Part shown: positions 1 to 12,200 of the stretch, piece by piece | Layout: each line of letters begins with the position of its first letter | How positions within the stretch are numbered: the first letter of the stretch is position 1 | DNA from: Hetaerina americana | Lineage: Eukaryota > Arthropoda > Insecta > Odonata > Calopterygidae | NCBI GenBank assembly: GCA_022747635.1 | Contig: JAKTNV010000160.1 | Location: 496,001-560,000 of the forward strand | DNA: 64,000 bases | Direction of reading: 5' to 3' | Translations under genes and position numbers: made by a program | The notes under the pieces: generated by a model | Database searches by the model: none | What the model was told of the DNA's origin: nothing | The model's input: the letters and a program-made list of their open reading frames with translations, nothing else

Positions 1-276
1 TGTATTGTTGTTCATTTTCATCAAATAAACAAAATAAAACCCAGAATAAATCATTAAAGACAAGAAATGAGCATAAAAGATGCCTCAGCGCGAGTGTGAA
101 TGTTAGTAAAAGAGCCCAAATTTCCAAATATATTGCGAAAAACAACAGTCTTCCATTATAGAGTGAATGTTTGGGGTGTATAGAAGGCATTTATTTCATT
201 TTTAGAAATTTTAATTTTTCACATTTTTCCATGAAAAGTGCCAATACCCCCCCCCTTTGGGTTCTGGGTGAAAATC
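1..276 (+). repeat. Partial monomer at the left edge
   Basis: The window opens inside a monomer, at tgtattgttgttcatttt, which normally lies about 40 bp after the anchor. It carries the type a signature cagcgcgagtgtgaatg and acaacagtc. It also has ttggggtgtatag where most monomers have ttgaggtgtatag. The array therefore continues to the left of the window. Confidence 0.95.
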
Positions 277-901
277 TCACTCGACACGATTCAAACAAAA
301 GTGTTTCCATGGTGTGTATTGTTGTTCATTTTCATCAAATAAACAAAATAAAACCCAGAATAAATCATTAAAGACAAGAAATGAGCATTAAAGATACCTC
401 AGCGTAAGTCTTAATGTTAGTAAAAGAGCCAAAATTTCCAAAAATATTGCGAAAAACAACAATCTTCCGTTATAGAGTGAATGTTTGAGGTGTATAGAAG
501 GCATTTATTTCATTTTTAGAAATTTTAATTTTTCACATTTTTCCATGAAAAGTGCCAATACCCCCCCTTTTGGGTTCTAGGTAAAAATCTCACTCGACAC
601 GATTCAAAAAAAATGTTTCGATGGTGTGTATTCTTGTTCATTTTCATCAAATAAACAAAATAAAACCCAGAATAAATCATTAAAGACAAGAAATGAGCAT
701 AAAAGTTGCCTCAGCGCAAGTGTTAATGTTAGTAAAAGAGCCCAAATTTCCAAAAATATTGCGAAAAACAACAATCTTCCATTATAGAGTGAATGTTTGA
801 GGTGTATAGAAGGCATTTATGTCATTTTTAGAAATTTTAATTTTTCACATTTTTCCATGAAAAGTGCGAATACCCCCCCCTTTGGGTTCTAGGTGAAAAT
901 C

Positions 902-3900
902 TCACTCGACACGAATCAAACAAAAATGTTTCCATGGTGTATTGTTGTTCATTTTCATCAAATAAACAAAATAAAACCCAGAATAAATCATTAAAGACAA
1001 GAAATGAGCATAAAAGATGCCTCAGCGCGAGTGTGAATGTTAGTAAAAGAGCCCAAATTTCCAAAAATATTGCGAAAAACAACAGTCTTCCATTATAGAG
1101 TGAATGTTTGAGGTGTATAGAAGGCATTTATTTCATTTTTAGAAATTTTATTTTTCCCATTTTTCCATGAAAAGTGCCAATACCCCCCCCTTTGGGTTCT
1201 GGGTGAAAATCTCACTCGACACGATTCAAACAAAAGTGTTTCCATGGTGTGTATTGTTGTTCATTTTCATCAAATAAACAAAATAAAACCCAGAATAAAT
1301 CATTAAAGACAAGAAATGAGCATAAAAGATACCTCAGCGCAAGTGTTAATGTTAGTAAAAGAGCCAAAATTTCCAAAAATATTGCGAAAAACAACAATCT
1401 TCCGTTATAGAGTGAATGTTTGAGGTGTATAGAAGGCATTTATTTCATTTTTAGAAATTTTTATTTTTCACATTTTTCCATGAAAAGTGCCAATACCCCC
1501 CCTTTTGGTTCTAGGTGAAAATCTCACTCGACACGAATCAAACAAAAATGTATCCATGGTGTGTATTGTTGTTCATTTTCATCAAATAAACAAAATAAAA
1601 CCCAGAATAAATCATTAACGACAAGAAATGAGCATAAAAGATACCTCAGCGCAGGTGTTTATGTTAGTAAAAGAGCCCAAATTTCCAAAAATATTGCGAA
1701 AAACAACAATCTTCCATTATAGGGTGAATGTTTGAGGTGTATAGAAGGCATTTATTTCATTTTTAGAAATTTTAATTTTTCACATTTTTCCATGAAAAGT
1801 GCCAATAACCCCCCCTTTGGGTTCTAGGTGAAAATCTCACTCGACACGAATCAAACAAAAATGTTTCCATGGTGTGTATTGTTGTTCATTTTTATCAAAT
1901 AAACATAATAAAACCCAGAATAAATCATAAAAGACAAGAAGTGAACATTAAAGATGCTTCAGCGCAAGTAATAATGGTAGTAAAAGAGCCCATATTCCAA
2001 AAAATATTAACAAAAAACAATCTTCCGTTTTAGAGTGACTGTTTGAGGTGTATAGATGGCATTTATTTCATTTTTAGAAATTTGAATTTTTTACTTTTTT
2101 CCATGAAAAGTGCCAATACCCCCCCCTTTGGGTTCTAGGTGAAAATCTCACTCGTCACGAATCAAACAAAAATGTTTCCATGGTTTGTATATTTGTTCAT
2201 TACATCAAATAAACAAAATAAAACCCAGAATAAATCATTAAAGACAAGAAATGAGCATAAAAGATGCCTCAGCGCGAGTGTGAATGTTAGTAAAAGAGCC
2301 CAAATTTCCAAAAATATTGCGAAAAACAACAGTCTTCCATTATAGAGTGAATGTTTGAGGTGTATAGAAGGCATTTATTTCATTTTTAGAAATTTTAATT
2401 TTTCACATTTTTCCATGAAAAGTGCCAATACCCCCCCCTTTGGGTTCTAGGTGAAAATCTCACTCGACACGATTCAAACAAAAGTGTTTCCATGGTGTGT
2501 ATTGTTGTTCATTTTCATCAAATAAACAAAATAAAACCCAGAATAAATCATTAAAGACAAGAAATGAGCATAAAAGATACCTCAGCGCAAGTGTTAATGT
2601 TAGTAAAAGAGCCAAAATTTCCAAAAATATTGCGAAAAACAACAATCTTCCATTATAGAGTGAATGTTTGAGGTGTATAGAAGGCATTTATTTCATTTTT
2701 AGAAATTTTAATTTTTCACATTTTTCCATGAAAAGTGCCAATACCCCTTTGGGTTCTAGGTGAAAATCTCACTCGTTACGAATCAAACAAAAATGTTTCC
2801 CTGGTGTGTATTGTTGTTCATTTTCATCAAATAAACAAAATAAAACCCAGAATAAATCATTAAAGACAAGAAATGAGCATAAAAGATACCTCAGCGAAAG
2901 TGTTAATGTTAGTAAAAGAGCCCAAATTTCCAAAAATATTGCGAAAAACAACAATCTTCCATTATAGAGTGAATGTTTGAGGTGTATAGAAGGCATTTAT
3001 TTCATTTTTAGAAATTTTAATTTTTCACATTTTTCCATGAAAAGTGCCAATACCCCCCCTTTGGGTTCTAGGTGAAAATCTCACTCGACACGAATCAAAC
3101 AAAAATGTTTCCATGGTGTGTATTGTTGTTCATTTTCATCAAATAAACAAAATAAAACCCAGAATAAATCATTAAAGACAAGAAATGAGCATAAAAGATG
3201 CCTCAGCGCAAGTGTTCATGTTAGTAAAAGAGCCCAAATTTCCAAAAATATTGCGAAAAACAACAATCTTCCATTATAGAGTGAATGTTTGAGGTGTATA
3301 GAAGGCATTTATTTCATTTTTAGAAATTTTAATTTTTCACATTTTTCCATGAAAAGTGCGAATACCCCCGCCTTTGGGTTCTAGGTGAAAATCTCCCTCG
3401 ACACGAATCAAAAAAAAATGTTTCCATGGTGTGTATTGTTGTTCATTTTCATCAAATAAACAAAATAAAACCCAGAATAAATCATTAAAGACAAGAAATG
3501 AGCATAAAAGATGCCTCAGCGCGAGTGTGAATGTTAGTAAAAGAGCCCAAATTTCCAAAAATATTGCGAAAAACAACAATCTTCCATTATAGAGTGAATG
3601 TTTGAGGTGTATAGAAGGCATTTATTTCATTTTTAGAAATTTTAATTTTTCACATTTTTCCATGAAAAGTGCCAATACCCCCCCCTTGGGTTCTAGGTGA
3701 AAATCTCACTCGACACGAATCAAACAAAAATGTTTCCATGGTGTGTATTGTTGTTCATTTTCATCAAATAAACAAAATAAAACCCAGAATAAATCATTAA
3801 AGACAAGAAATGAGCATTAAAGATGCCTCAGCGCAAGTTTTAATGTTAGTAAAAGAGCACAAATTTCCAAAAATATTGCGAAAAACAACAATCTTCCATT

Positions 3901-4331
3901 AAAGAGTGAATGTTTGAGGTGTATAGAAGGCATTAATTTCATTTTTAGAAATTTTAATTTTTCACATTTTTCCATGAAAAGTGCCAATACCCCCCCCTTT
4001 GGGTTCTAGGTGAAAATCTCACTCGACACGAATCAAACAAAAATGTTTCCATGGTGTGTATTGTTGTTCATTTTCATCAAATAAACAAAATAAAACCCAG
4101 AATAAATCATTAAAGACAAGAAATGAGCATAAAAGATGCCTCAGCGCAAGTGTTAATGTTAGTAAAAGAGCCCAAATTTCCAAAAATATTGCGAAAAACA
4201 ACAATCTTCCATTATAGAGTGAATGTTTGAGGTGTATAAAAGGCATTTATTTCATTTTTAGAAATTTTAATTTTTCACATTTTTCCATGAAAAGTGCGAA
4301 TACCCCCGCCTTTTGGTTCTAGGTGAAAATC
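902..4331 (+). repeat. Recurring ~1,247-bp four-monomer module (a-b-x-x)
   Basis: Type a monomers begin at about 902, 2,148 and 3,395, giving offsets of 1,246 and 1,247 bp, that is 4 monomers. In the first two modules type a is followed by a type b monomer (1,212 and 2,460). The third and fourth places vary: a type D monomer at 1,837 and a type c monomer at 2,769. The third module (3,395) is shortened to three monomers before the next type a at 4,332. This is an older, decayed HOR rather than a clean one. Confidence 0.65.
1837..2147 (+). repeat. Type D divergent monomer (left-most copy)
   Basis: Differs from ordinary monomers at about twenty positions concentrated in its last 200 bp: gaagtgaacatt, gatgcttcag, gtaataatggtag, cccatattcc, atattaacaaaaaac, cgttttagagtgactg, tagatggc and aaatttgaattttttac. 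The changes remove the ttgcg CpG and break the minus-strand open frame. The aataaacataataaaac change is private to this copy. Confidence 0.85.
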
Positions 4332-4392
4332 TCACTCGACACGAATCAAACAAAAATGTTTCCATGGTGTGTATTGTTGTTCATTTTCATCA

Positions 4393-4419
4393 AATAAACA
4401 AAATAAAACCCAGAATAAA
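4393..4419 (+). other. Triple AATAAA cluster in each monomer (representative copy)
   Basis: Three overlap-free AATAAA hexamers lie within 27 bp (4,393, 4,402 and 4,414). The cluster recurs in nearly every monomer, with occasional loss, for example where aataaaca becomes aaaaaaaca near 45,556 or 61,707. AATAAA is the eukaryotic polyadenylation hexamer, but in A-rich DNA it is expected often, and there is no gene upstream. I note it only because it could cap plus-strand satellite transcripts. Confidence 0.3.
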
Positions 4420-4560
4420 TCATTAAAGACAAGAAATGAGCATAAAAGATGCCTCAGCGCGAGTGTGAATGTTAGTAAGAGAGCCCAAATTTCCAAAAAT
4501 ATTGCGAAAAACAACAGTCTTCCATTATAGAGTGAATGTTTGAGGTGTATAGAAGGCATT

Positions 4561-4609
4561 TATTTCATTTTTAGAAATTTTAATTTTTCACATTTTTCCA
4601 TGAAAAGTG
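4561..4609. other. Near-invariant T-tract block of the monomer (representative copy)
   Basis: This stretch carries successive T runs (ttttt, tttt, ttttt, ttttt) separated by short A or C steps, ending in ccatgaaaagtgcc. It is almost unchanged in every monomer except type D, where aaatttgaattttttac replaces aaattttaatttttcac. Spacing between runs is roughly 6-10 bp, so phased A/T-tract bending is possible, but I infer this only from base order. Its constancy beside a variable C-tract is the notable point. Confidence 0.55.
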
Positions 4610-6203
4610 CCAATACCCCCCCCTTTGGGTTCTAGGTGAAAATCTCACTCGACACGATTCAAACAAAAGTGTTTCCATGGTGTGTATTGTTGTTCATTTT
4701 CATCAAATAAACAAAATAAAACCCAGAATAAATCATTAAAGACAAGAAATGAGCATAAAAGGTACCTCAGCGCAAGTGTTAATGTTAGTAAAAGAGCCAA
4801 AATTTCCAAAAATATTGCGAAAAACAACAATCTTCCATTATAGAGTGAATGTTTGAGGTGTATAGAAGGCATTTATTTCATTTTTAGAAATTTTAATTTT
4901 TCACATTTTTCCATGAAAAGTACCAATACCCCCCCCTTTGGGTTCTAGGTGAAAATCTCACTCTACACGATTCAAAGAATAGTGTTTCCATGGTGTGTAT
5001 TGTTGTTCATTTTCATCAAATAAACAAAATAAAACCCAGAATAAATAATTAAAGACAAGAAATGAGCATAAAAGATACCTCAGCGCAAGTGTTAATGTTA
5101 GTAAAAGAGCCAAAATTTCCAAAATATTGCGAAAAACAATAATCTTCCATTATAGAGTGAATGTTTGAGGTGTATAGAAGGCAATTATTTCATTTTTAGA
5201 AATTTTAATTTTTCACATTTTTTCCATGAAAAGTGCCAATACCCCTTTGGGTTCTAGGTGAAAATCTCACTCGTTACGAATCAAACAAAAATGTTTCCCT
5301 GGTGTGTATTGTTGTTCATTTTCATCAAATAAACAAAATAAAACGCAGAATAAATCATTAAAGACAAGAAATGAGCATAAAAGATGCCTTAGCGCAAGTG
5401 TTAATGTTAGTAAAAGAGCCCAAATTTCCAAAAATATTGCGAAAAACAACAATCTTCCATTTTAGAGTGAATGTTTTAGGTGTATAGAAGGCATTTATTT
5501 CATTATTAGAAATTTTAATTTTTCACATTTTTCCATGAAAAGTGCCAATACCCCCCCCTTTGGGTTCTAGGTGAAAATCTCACTCGACACGAATCAAACA
5601 AAAATGTTTCAATGGTGTGTATTGTTGTTCATTTTCATCAAATAAACAAAAAAAAACCCAGAATAAATCATTAACGACAAGAAATGAGCATAAAAGATGC
5701 CTCAGCGCAAGTGTTAATGTTAGTAAAAGAGCCCAAATCTCCAAAAATATTGCGAAAAACAACAATCTTCCATTATAGAGTGAATGTTTGAGGTGTATAG
5801 AAGGCATTTATTTCATTTTTAGAAATTTTAATTTTTCACATTTTTCCATGAAAAGTGCCAATACCCCCCCCTTTGGGTTCTAGGTGAAAATCTCACTCGA
5901 CACGAATCAAACAAAAATGTTTCCATGGTGTGTATTGTTGTTCATTTTCATCAAATAAACAAAATAAAACCCAGAATAAATCATTAAAGACAAGAAATGA
6001 GCATAAAAGATGCCTCAGCGCAAGTGTTAATGTTAGTAAAAGAGCCAAAATTTCCAAAAATATTGCGAAAAACAACAATCTTCCATTTTAGAGTGAATGT
6101 TTGAGGTGTATGGAAGACATTTAATTCATTTTTAGAAATTTTAATTTTTCACATTTTTCCATGAAAAGTGCCAATACCCCCCTTTTGGTTCTAGGTGAAA
6201 ATC

Positions 6204-8702
6204 TCAATCGACACGAATCAAACAAAAATGTTTCCATGGTGTGTATTGTTGTTCATTTTCATCAAATAAACAAAATAAAACCCAGAATAAATCATCAAAG
6301 ACAAGAAATGAGCATAAAAGATGCCTCAGCGCGAGTGTGAATGTTAGTAAAAGAGCCCAAATTTCCAAAAATATTGCGAAAAACAACAGTCTTCCATTAT
6401 AGAGTGAATGTTTGAGGTGTATAGAAGGCATTTATTTCATTTTTAGAAATTTTAATTTTTCACATTTTTCCATGAAAAGTGCCAATACCCCCCCATTTGG
6501 GTTCTAGGTGAAAATCTCACTCGACACGATTCAAACAAAAGTGTTTCCATGGTGTGTATTGTTGTTCATTTTCATCAAATAAACAAAATAAAACCCAGAA
6601 TAAATCATTAAAGACAAGAAATGAGCATAAAAGATACCTTAGCGCAAGTGTTAATGTTAGTAAAAGAGCCCAAATTTCCAAAAATATTGCGAAAAACAAC
6701 AATCTTCCATTATAGAGTGAATGTTTGAGGTGGATAGAAGGCATTTATTTCATTTTTAGAAATTTTAATTTTTCACATTTTTCCATGAAAAGTGCCAACA
6801 CCCCTTTGGGTTCTAGGTGAAAATGTCACTCGTTACGAATCATACAAAAATGTTTCCCTGGTGTGTATTGTTGTTCATTTTCATCAAATAAACAAAATAA
6901 AACCCAGAATAAATCATTAAAGACATGAAATGAGCATAAAAGATACCTCAGCGAAAGTGTAAATGTTAGTAAAAGAGCCCAAATTTCCAAAAATATTGCG
7001 AAAAACAACAATCTTCCATTATAGAGTGAATGTTTGAGGTGTATAGAAGGCATTTATTTCATTTTTAGAAATTTTAATTTTTCACATTTTTCCATGAAAA
7101 GTGCCAATACCCCCCCTTTGGGTTCTAGGTGAAAATCTCACTCGACACGAATCAAACAAAAATGTTTCCATGGTGTGTATCGTTGTTCATTTTCATCAAA
7201 TAAACAAAATAAAACCCAGAATAAAGCATTAAAGACAAGAAATGAGCATAAAAGATGCCTCAGCGCAAGTGTTAATGTTAGTAAAAGAGCCCAAATTTCC
7301 AAAAATATTGCGAAAAACAACAATCTTCAATTATAGAGTGAATGTTTGAGGTGTATAGAAGGCATTTATTTCATTTTTAGAAATTTTAATTTTTCACATT
7401 TTTCCATGAAAAGTGCGAATACCCCCGCCTTTTGGTTCTAGGTGAAAATCTCACTCGACACGAATCAAACAAAAATGTTTCCATGGTGTGTATTGTTGTT
7501 CATTTTCATCAAATAAACAAAATAAAACCCAGAATAAATCATTAAAGACAAGAAATGAGCATAAAAGATGCCTCAGCGCGAGTGTGAATGTTAGTAAAAG
7601 AGCCCAAATTTCCAAAAATATTGCGAAAAACAACAGTCTTCCATTATAGAGTGAATGTTTGAGGTGTATAGAAGGCATTTATTTCATTTTTAGAAATTTT
7701 AATTTTTCACATTTTTCCATGAAAAGTGCCAATACCCCCCCCTTTGGGTTCTAGGTGAAAATCTCACTCGACACGATTCAAACAAAAGTGTTTCCATGGT
7801 GTGTATTGTTGTTCATTTTCATCAAATAAACAAAATAAAACCCAGAATAAATCATTAAAGACAAGAAATGAGCATAAAAGATACCTCAGCGCAAGTGTTA
7901 ATGTTAGTAAAAGAGCCAAAATTATCAAAAATATTGCGAAAAACAACAATCTTCCATTATAGAGTGAATGTTTGAGGTGTATAGAAGGCATTTATTTCAT
8001 TTTTAGAAATTTTAATTTTTCACATTTTTCCATGAAAAGTGCCAATACCCCTTTGGGTTCTAGGTGAAAATCTCACTCGTTACGAATCAAACAAAAATGT
8101 TTCCCTGGTGTGTATTGTTGTTCATTTTCATCAAATAAACAAAATAAAACCCAGAATAAATCATTAAAGACAAGAAATGAGCATAAAAGATACCTCAGCG
8201 AAAGTGTTAATGTTAGTAAAAGAGCCCAAATTTCCAAAAATATTGCGAAAAACAACAATCTTCCATTATAGAGTGAATGTTTGAGGTGTATAGAAGGCAT
8301 TTATTTCATTTTTAGAAATTTTAATTTTTCACATTTTTCCATGAAAAGTGCCAATACCCCCCCCTCTTTGGGTTCTAGGTGAAAATTTCACTTGACACGA
8401 ATCAAACAAAAATGTTTCCATGGTGTGTATTGTTGTCATTTTCATCAAATAAACAAAATAAAACCCAGAATAAATCATTAAAGACAAGAAATGAGCATAA
8501 AAGATGCCTCAGCGCAAGTGTTAATGTTAGTAAAAGAGCTAAAATTTCCAAAAATATTGCGAAAAACAACAATCTTCCATTATAGAGTGAATGTTTGAGG
8601 TGTATAGAAGGCATTTATTTCATTTTTAGAAATTTTAATTTTTCACATTTTTCCATGAAAAGTGCCAATACCCCCCCCCTCTTTGGATTCTAGGTGAAAA
8701 TT
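6204..8702 (+). repeat. Two consecutive a-b-c-x four-monomer modules
   Basis: Type a monomers at 6,204 and 7,451 are 1,247 bp apart. Each is followed by a type b monomer (6,517; 7,764), then a type c monomer (6,826; 8,073), then a fourth monomer. The four-monomer module of the left end is thus seen again after an irregular stretch (4,957-6,203). The same a-then-b order also appears in copies A and B further right (40,222 and 53,924). Confidence 0.65.
7138..8072 (+). repeat. Three-monomer block, copy 2 of the 3,119-bp offset
   Basis: Partner of the block at 4,019-4,956, sharing the cccccgccttttgg spacer near 7,420. Here the block runs into a type c monomer at 8,073, completing an a-b-c order that is also seen at 2,148-3,081 and 6,204-7,137. 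Private changes such as gtatcgttgttc near 7,180 show independent mutation since the copies separated. Confidence 0.7.
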
Positions 8703-9012
8703 TCACTTGACACGAATCAAACAAAAATGTTTCCATGGTGTGTATTGTTGTCATTTTCATCAAATAAACAAAATAAAACCCAGAATAAATCATTAAAGAC
8801 AAGAAATGAGCATAAAAGATGCCTCAGCGCAAATGTTAATGTTAGTAAAAGAGCCCAAATTTCCAAAAATATTGCGAAAAACAACAATCTTCCATTATAG
8901 AGTGAATGTTTGAGGTGGATAGAAGGCATTTATTTCATTTTTAGAAATTTTAATTTTTCACATTTTTCCATGAAAAGTGCCAATACCCCCCTTTGGGTTC
9001 TAGGTGAAAATC
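8388..9012 (+). repeat. Tandem pair of type f monomers
   Basis: Two adjacent monomers (from about 8,388 and 8,703) both carry the spacer ccctctttgg, the anchor variant tttcacttgacacg and a one-base deletion giving tgttgtcatttt. Everywhere else type f occurs singly (near 19,939, 23,682, 25,558, 29,302, 34,292, 37,103, 47,994 and 50,805). The pair is therefore a local one-monomer duplication. Confidence 0.75.
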
Positions 9013-9240
9013 TAACTCGACACGAATCAAACAAAAATGTTTCCCTGGTGTGTATTGTTGTTCATTTTCTTCAAATAAACAAAATAAAACCCAGAATAAA
9101 TCATTAAAGACAAGAAATGAGCATAAAAGATGCCTCAGCGAAAGTGTTAATGTTAGTAAAAGAGCCCAAATTTCCAAAAATATTGCGAAAAACAACAATC
9201 TTCCATTATAGAGTGAATGTTTGAGGTGGATAGAAGGCAT
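8691..9240 (-). other. Example of recurrent minus-strand open frame, judged non-coding
   Basis: In most monomers the minus strand has a frame starting at the ATG in the aaggcat box and ending at the TGA in the anchor tcactcg, giving about 75 residues rich in Leu and Phe. Examples here are 8,717-8,929 and 8,950-9,240. In the second the anchor changed to taactcg, so the TGA is lost and the frame runs about 20 residues further. The hydrophobic composition follows from reading T-rich DNA. Type D monomers and the ccatttta variant break the frame freely, so I see no sign of protein-level selection. Confidence 0.5.
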
Positions 9241-12200
9241 TTATTTCATTTTTAGAAATTTTAATTTTTCACATTTTTCCATGAAAAGTGCCAATACCCC
9301 CCCTTTGGGTTCTAGGTGAAAATCTAACTCGACACGAATCAAACAAAAATGTTTCCATGGTGTGTATTGTTGTTCATTTTCTTCAAATAAACAAAATAAA
9401 ACCCAGAATAAATCATTAAAGACAAGAAATGAGCATAAAAGATGCCTCAGCGAAACTGTTAATGTTAGTAAAAGAGCCAAAATTTCCAAAAATATTGCCA
9501 AAAAACAACAATCTTCCATTATAGAGTGAATGTTTGAGGTGTATAGAAGGCATTTATTTCATTTTTAGAAATTTTAATTTTTCACATTTTTCCATGAAAA
9601 GTGCCAATACCCCCCTTTGGGTTCTAGGTGAAAATCTCACTCGACACGAATCAAACAAAAATGTTTCCATGGTGTGTATTGTTGTTCATTTTCATCAAAT
9701 AAACAAAATAAAACCCAGAATAAATCATTAAAGACAAGAAATGAGCATAAAAGATGCCTCAGCGCAAGTGTTAATGTTAGTAAAAGAGCCAAAATTTCCA
9801 AAAATATTGCGAAAAACAACAATCTTCCATTTTAGAGTGAATGTTTGAGGTGTATGGAAGACATTTATTTCATTTTTAGAAATTTTAATTTTTCACATTT
9901 TTCCATGAAAAGTGCCAATACCCCCCTTTGGGTTCTGGGTGAAAATCTCACTCGACACGAATCAAACAAAAATGTTTCCCTGGTGTGTATTGTTGTTCAT
10001 TTTCATCAAATAAACAAAATAAAACCCAGAATAAATCATTAAAGACAAGAAATGAGCATAAAAGATGCCTCAGCGCAAGTGTAAATGTTTGTAAAAGAGC
10101 CAAAATTTCCAAAAATATTGCGAAAAACAACAATCTTCCATTATAGAGTGAATGTTTGAGGTGTATAGAAGGCATTTATTTCATTTTTAGAAATTTTAAT
10201 TTTTCACATTTTTCCATGAAAAGTGCCAATACCCCTTTGGGTTCTAGGTGAAAATCTCACTCGTTACGAATCAAACAAAAATGTTTCCCTGGTGTGTATT
10301 GTTGTTCATTTTCATCAAATAAACAAAATAAAACCCAGAATAAATCATTAAAGACAAGAAGTGAACATTAAAGATGCTTCAGCGCAAGTAATAATGGTAG
10401 TAAAAGAGCCCATATTCCAAAAAATATTAACAAAAAACAATCTTCCGTTTTAGAGTGACTGTTTGAGGTGTATAGATGGCATTTATTTCATTTTTAGAAA
10501 TTTGAATTTTTTACATTTTTCCATGAAAAGTGCCAATACCCCCCCCTTTGGGTTCTAGGTGAAAATCTCACTAGACGCGATTTAAACAAAAATTTTTCCA
10601 TGGTGTGTATATTTGTTCATTTTCATCAAATAAACAAAATAAAACCCAGAATAAATCATTAAAGACAAGAAATGAGCATAAAAGATGCCTCAGCGCGAGT
10701 GTGAATGTTAGTAAAAGAGCCCAAATTTCCAAAAATATTGCGAAAAACAACAGTCTTCCATTATAGAGTGAATGTTTGAGGTGTATAGAAGGCATTTATT
10801 TCATTTTTAGAAATTTTAATTTTTCACATTTTTCCATGAAAAGTGCCAATACCCCCCCCTTTGGGTTCTAGGTGAAAATCTCACTCGACACGAATCAAAC
10901 AAAAATGTTTCCATGGTGTGTATTGTTGTTCATTTTCATCAAATAAACAAAATAAAACCCAGAATAAATCATTAAAAACAAGAAATGAGCATAAAAGATA
11001 CCTCAGCGAAAATGTTAATGTTAGTAAAAGAGCCCAAATTTCCAAAAATATTGCGAAAAACAACAATCTTCCATTATAGAGTGAATGTTTGAGGTGTATA
11101 GAAGGCATTTATTTCATTTTTAGAAATTTTAATTTTTCACATTTTTCCATGAAAAGTGCCAATACCCCCCCTTTGGGTTCTAGGTGAAAATCTCACTCGA
11201 CACGAATCAAACAAAAATGTTTCCATGGTGTGTATTGTAGTTCATTTTCATCAAATAAACAAAATAAAACCCAGAATAAATCATTAAAGACAAGAAATGA
11301 GCATAAAAGATGCCTCAGCGCGAGTGTGAATGTTAGTAAAAGAGCCCAAATTTCCAAAAATATTGCGAAAAACAACAGTCTTCCATTATAGAGTGAATGT
11401 TTGAGGTGTATAGAAGGCATTTATTTCATTTTTAGAAATTTTAATTTTTCACATTTTTCCATGAAAAGTGCCAATACCCCCCCCCTTTGGGTTCTAGGTG
11501 AAAATCTCACTCGTACGAATCAAACAAAAATGTTTCCCTGGTGTGTATTGTTGTTCATTTTCATCAAATAAACAAAATAAAACCCAGAATAAATCATTAA
11601 AGACAAGAAATGAGCATAAAAGATGCCTAGGCGCAAGTGTTTATGTTAGTAAAAGAGCCCAAATTTCCAAACATATTGCGAAAAACAACAATCTTCCATT
11701 ATAGAGTGAATGTTTGAGGTGTATAGAAAGCATTTATTTCATTATTAGAAATTTTAATTTTTCACATTTTTCCATGAAAAGTGCCAATACCCCCCCCCCT
11801 TTGGGTTCTAGGTGAAAATCTCGCTCGACCCGAATCAAACAAAATGTTTCCATGGTGTGTATTGTTGTTTATTTTCATCAAATAAACAAAATAAAACCCA
11901 GAATAAATCATTAAAGACCAGAAATAAGCATAAAAGATGCCTTAGCGCAAGTGTTAATGTTAGTAAAAGAGCCCAAATTTCCAAAAATATTGCGAAAAAC
12001 AACAATCTTCCATTTTAGAGGGAATGTTTGAGGTGTATGGAAGACATTTATTTCATTTTAAAAATTTTAATTTTTCACATTTTTCCATGAAAAGTGCCAA
12101 TACCCCCCCTTTAGGTTCTAGGTGAAAATCTCACTCGACACGAATCAAACAAAAATGTTTCCCTGGTGTGTATTGTTGTTCATTTTCATCAAATAAACAA

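Larger units (their letters stand above)
4332..4644 (+). repeat. Representative monomer (type a, 313 bp) with internal anatomy
   Basis: Chosen as an intact reference copy. Landmarks in order are the anchor tcactcgacacg at 4,332, an NcoI-type palindrome CCATGG at 4,362-4,367, three AATAAA hexamers at 4,393-4,419, and the CpG-containing gcctcagcgcgag. These are followed by aaaaatattgcgaaaaac, the minus-strand ATG at the aaggcat box, a T-tract-rich block near 4,561-4,600, and a C-tract at 4,616-4,623 followed by tttgggttctagg. Almost all other monomers share this order and differ by substitutions or C-tract length. No internal half-length periodicity (about 156 bp) was visible by eye. Confidence 0.9.
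4019..4956 (+). repeat. Three-monomer block repeated 3,119 bp downstream (copy 1)
   Basis: Monomers starting at 4,019, 4,332 and 4,645 correspond to those at 7,138, 7,451 and 7,764, an offset of exactly 3,119 bp (10 monomers). The shared rare spacer variant gaatacccccgccttttgg just upstream of the second monomer in both copies supports descent from one block. The monomers after 4,957 and after 8,073 no longer match. Confidence 0.7.

Noticed and set aside
4561..4609. Yeast-type replication origin consensus in the T-rich block
   Set aside because: The T-rich text only loosely resembles WTTTAYRTTTW and such partial matches are expected in this composition.
4332..4644. Internal dimer of two ~156-bp halves
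   Set aside because: Comparing the first and second halves by eye shows no shared ordered landmarks.
4624..4645. RNA polymerase III B-box-like GGTTCTAGG after the C-tract, hinting at a tRNA-derived origin
   Set aside because: The final CC of the B-box consensus GGTTCnAnnCC is missing, and I found no A box at a suitable distance upstream or any cloverleaf.
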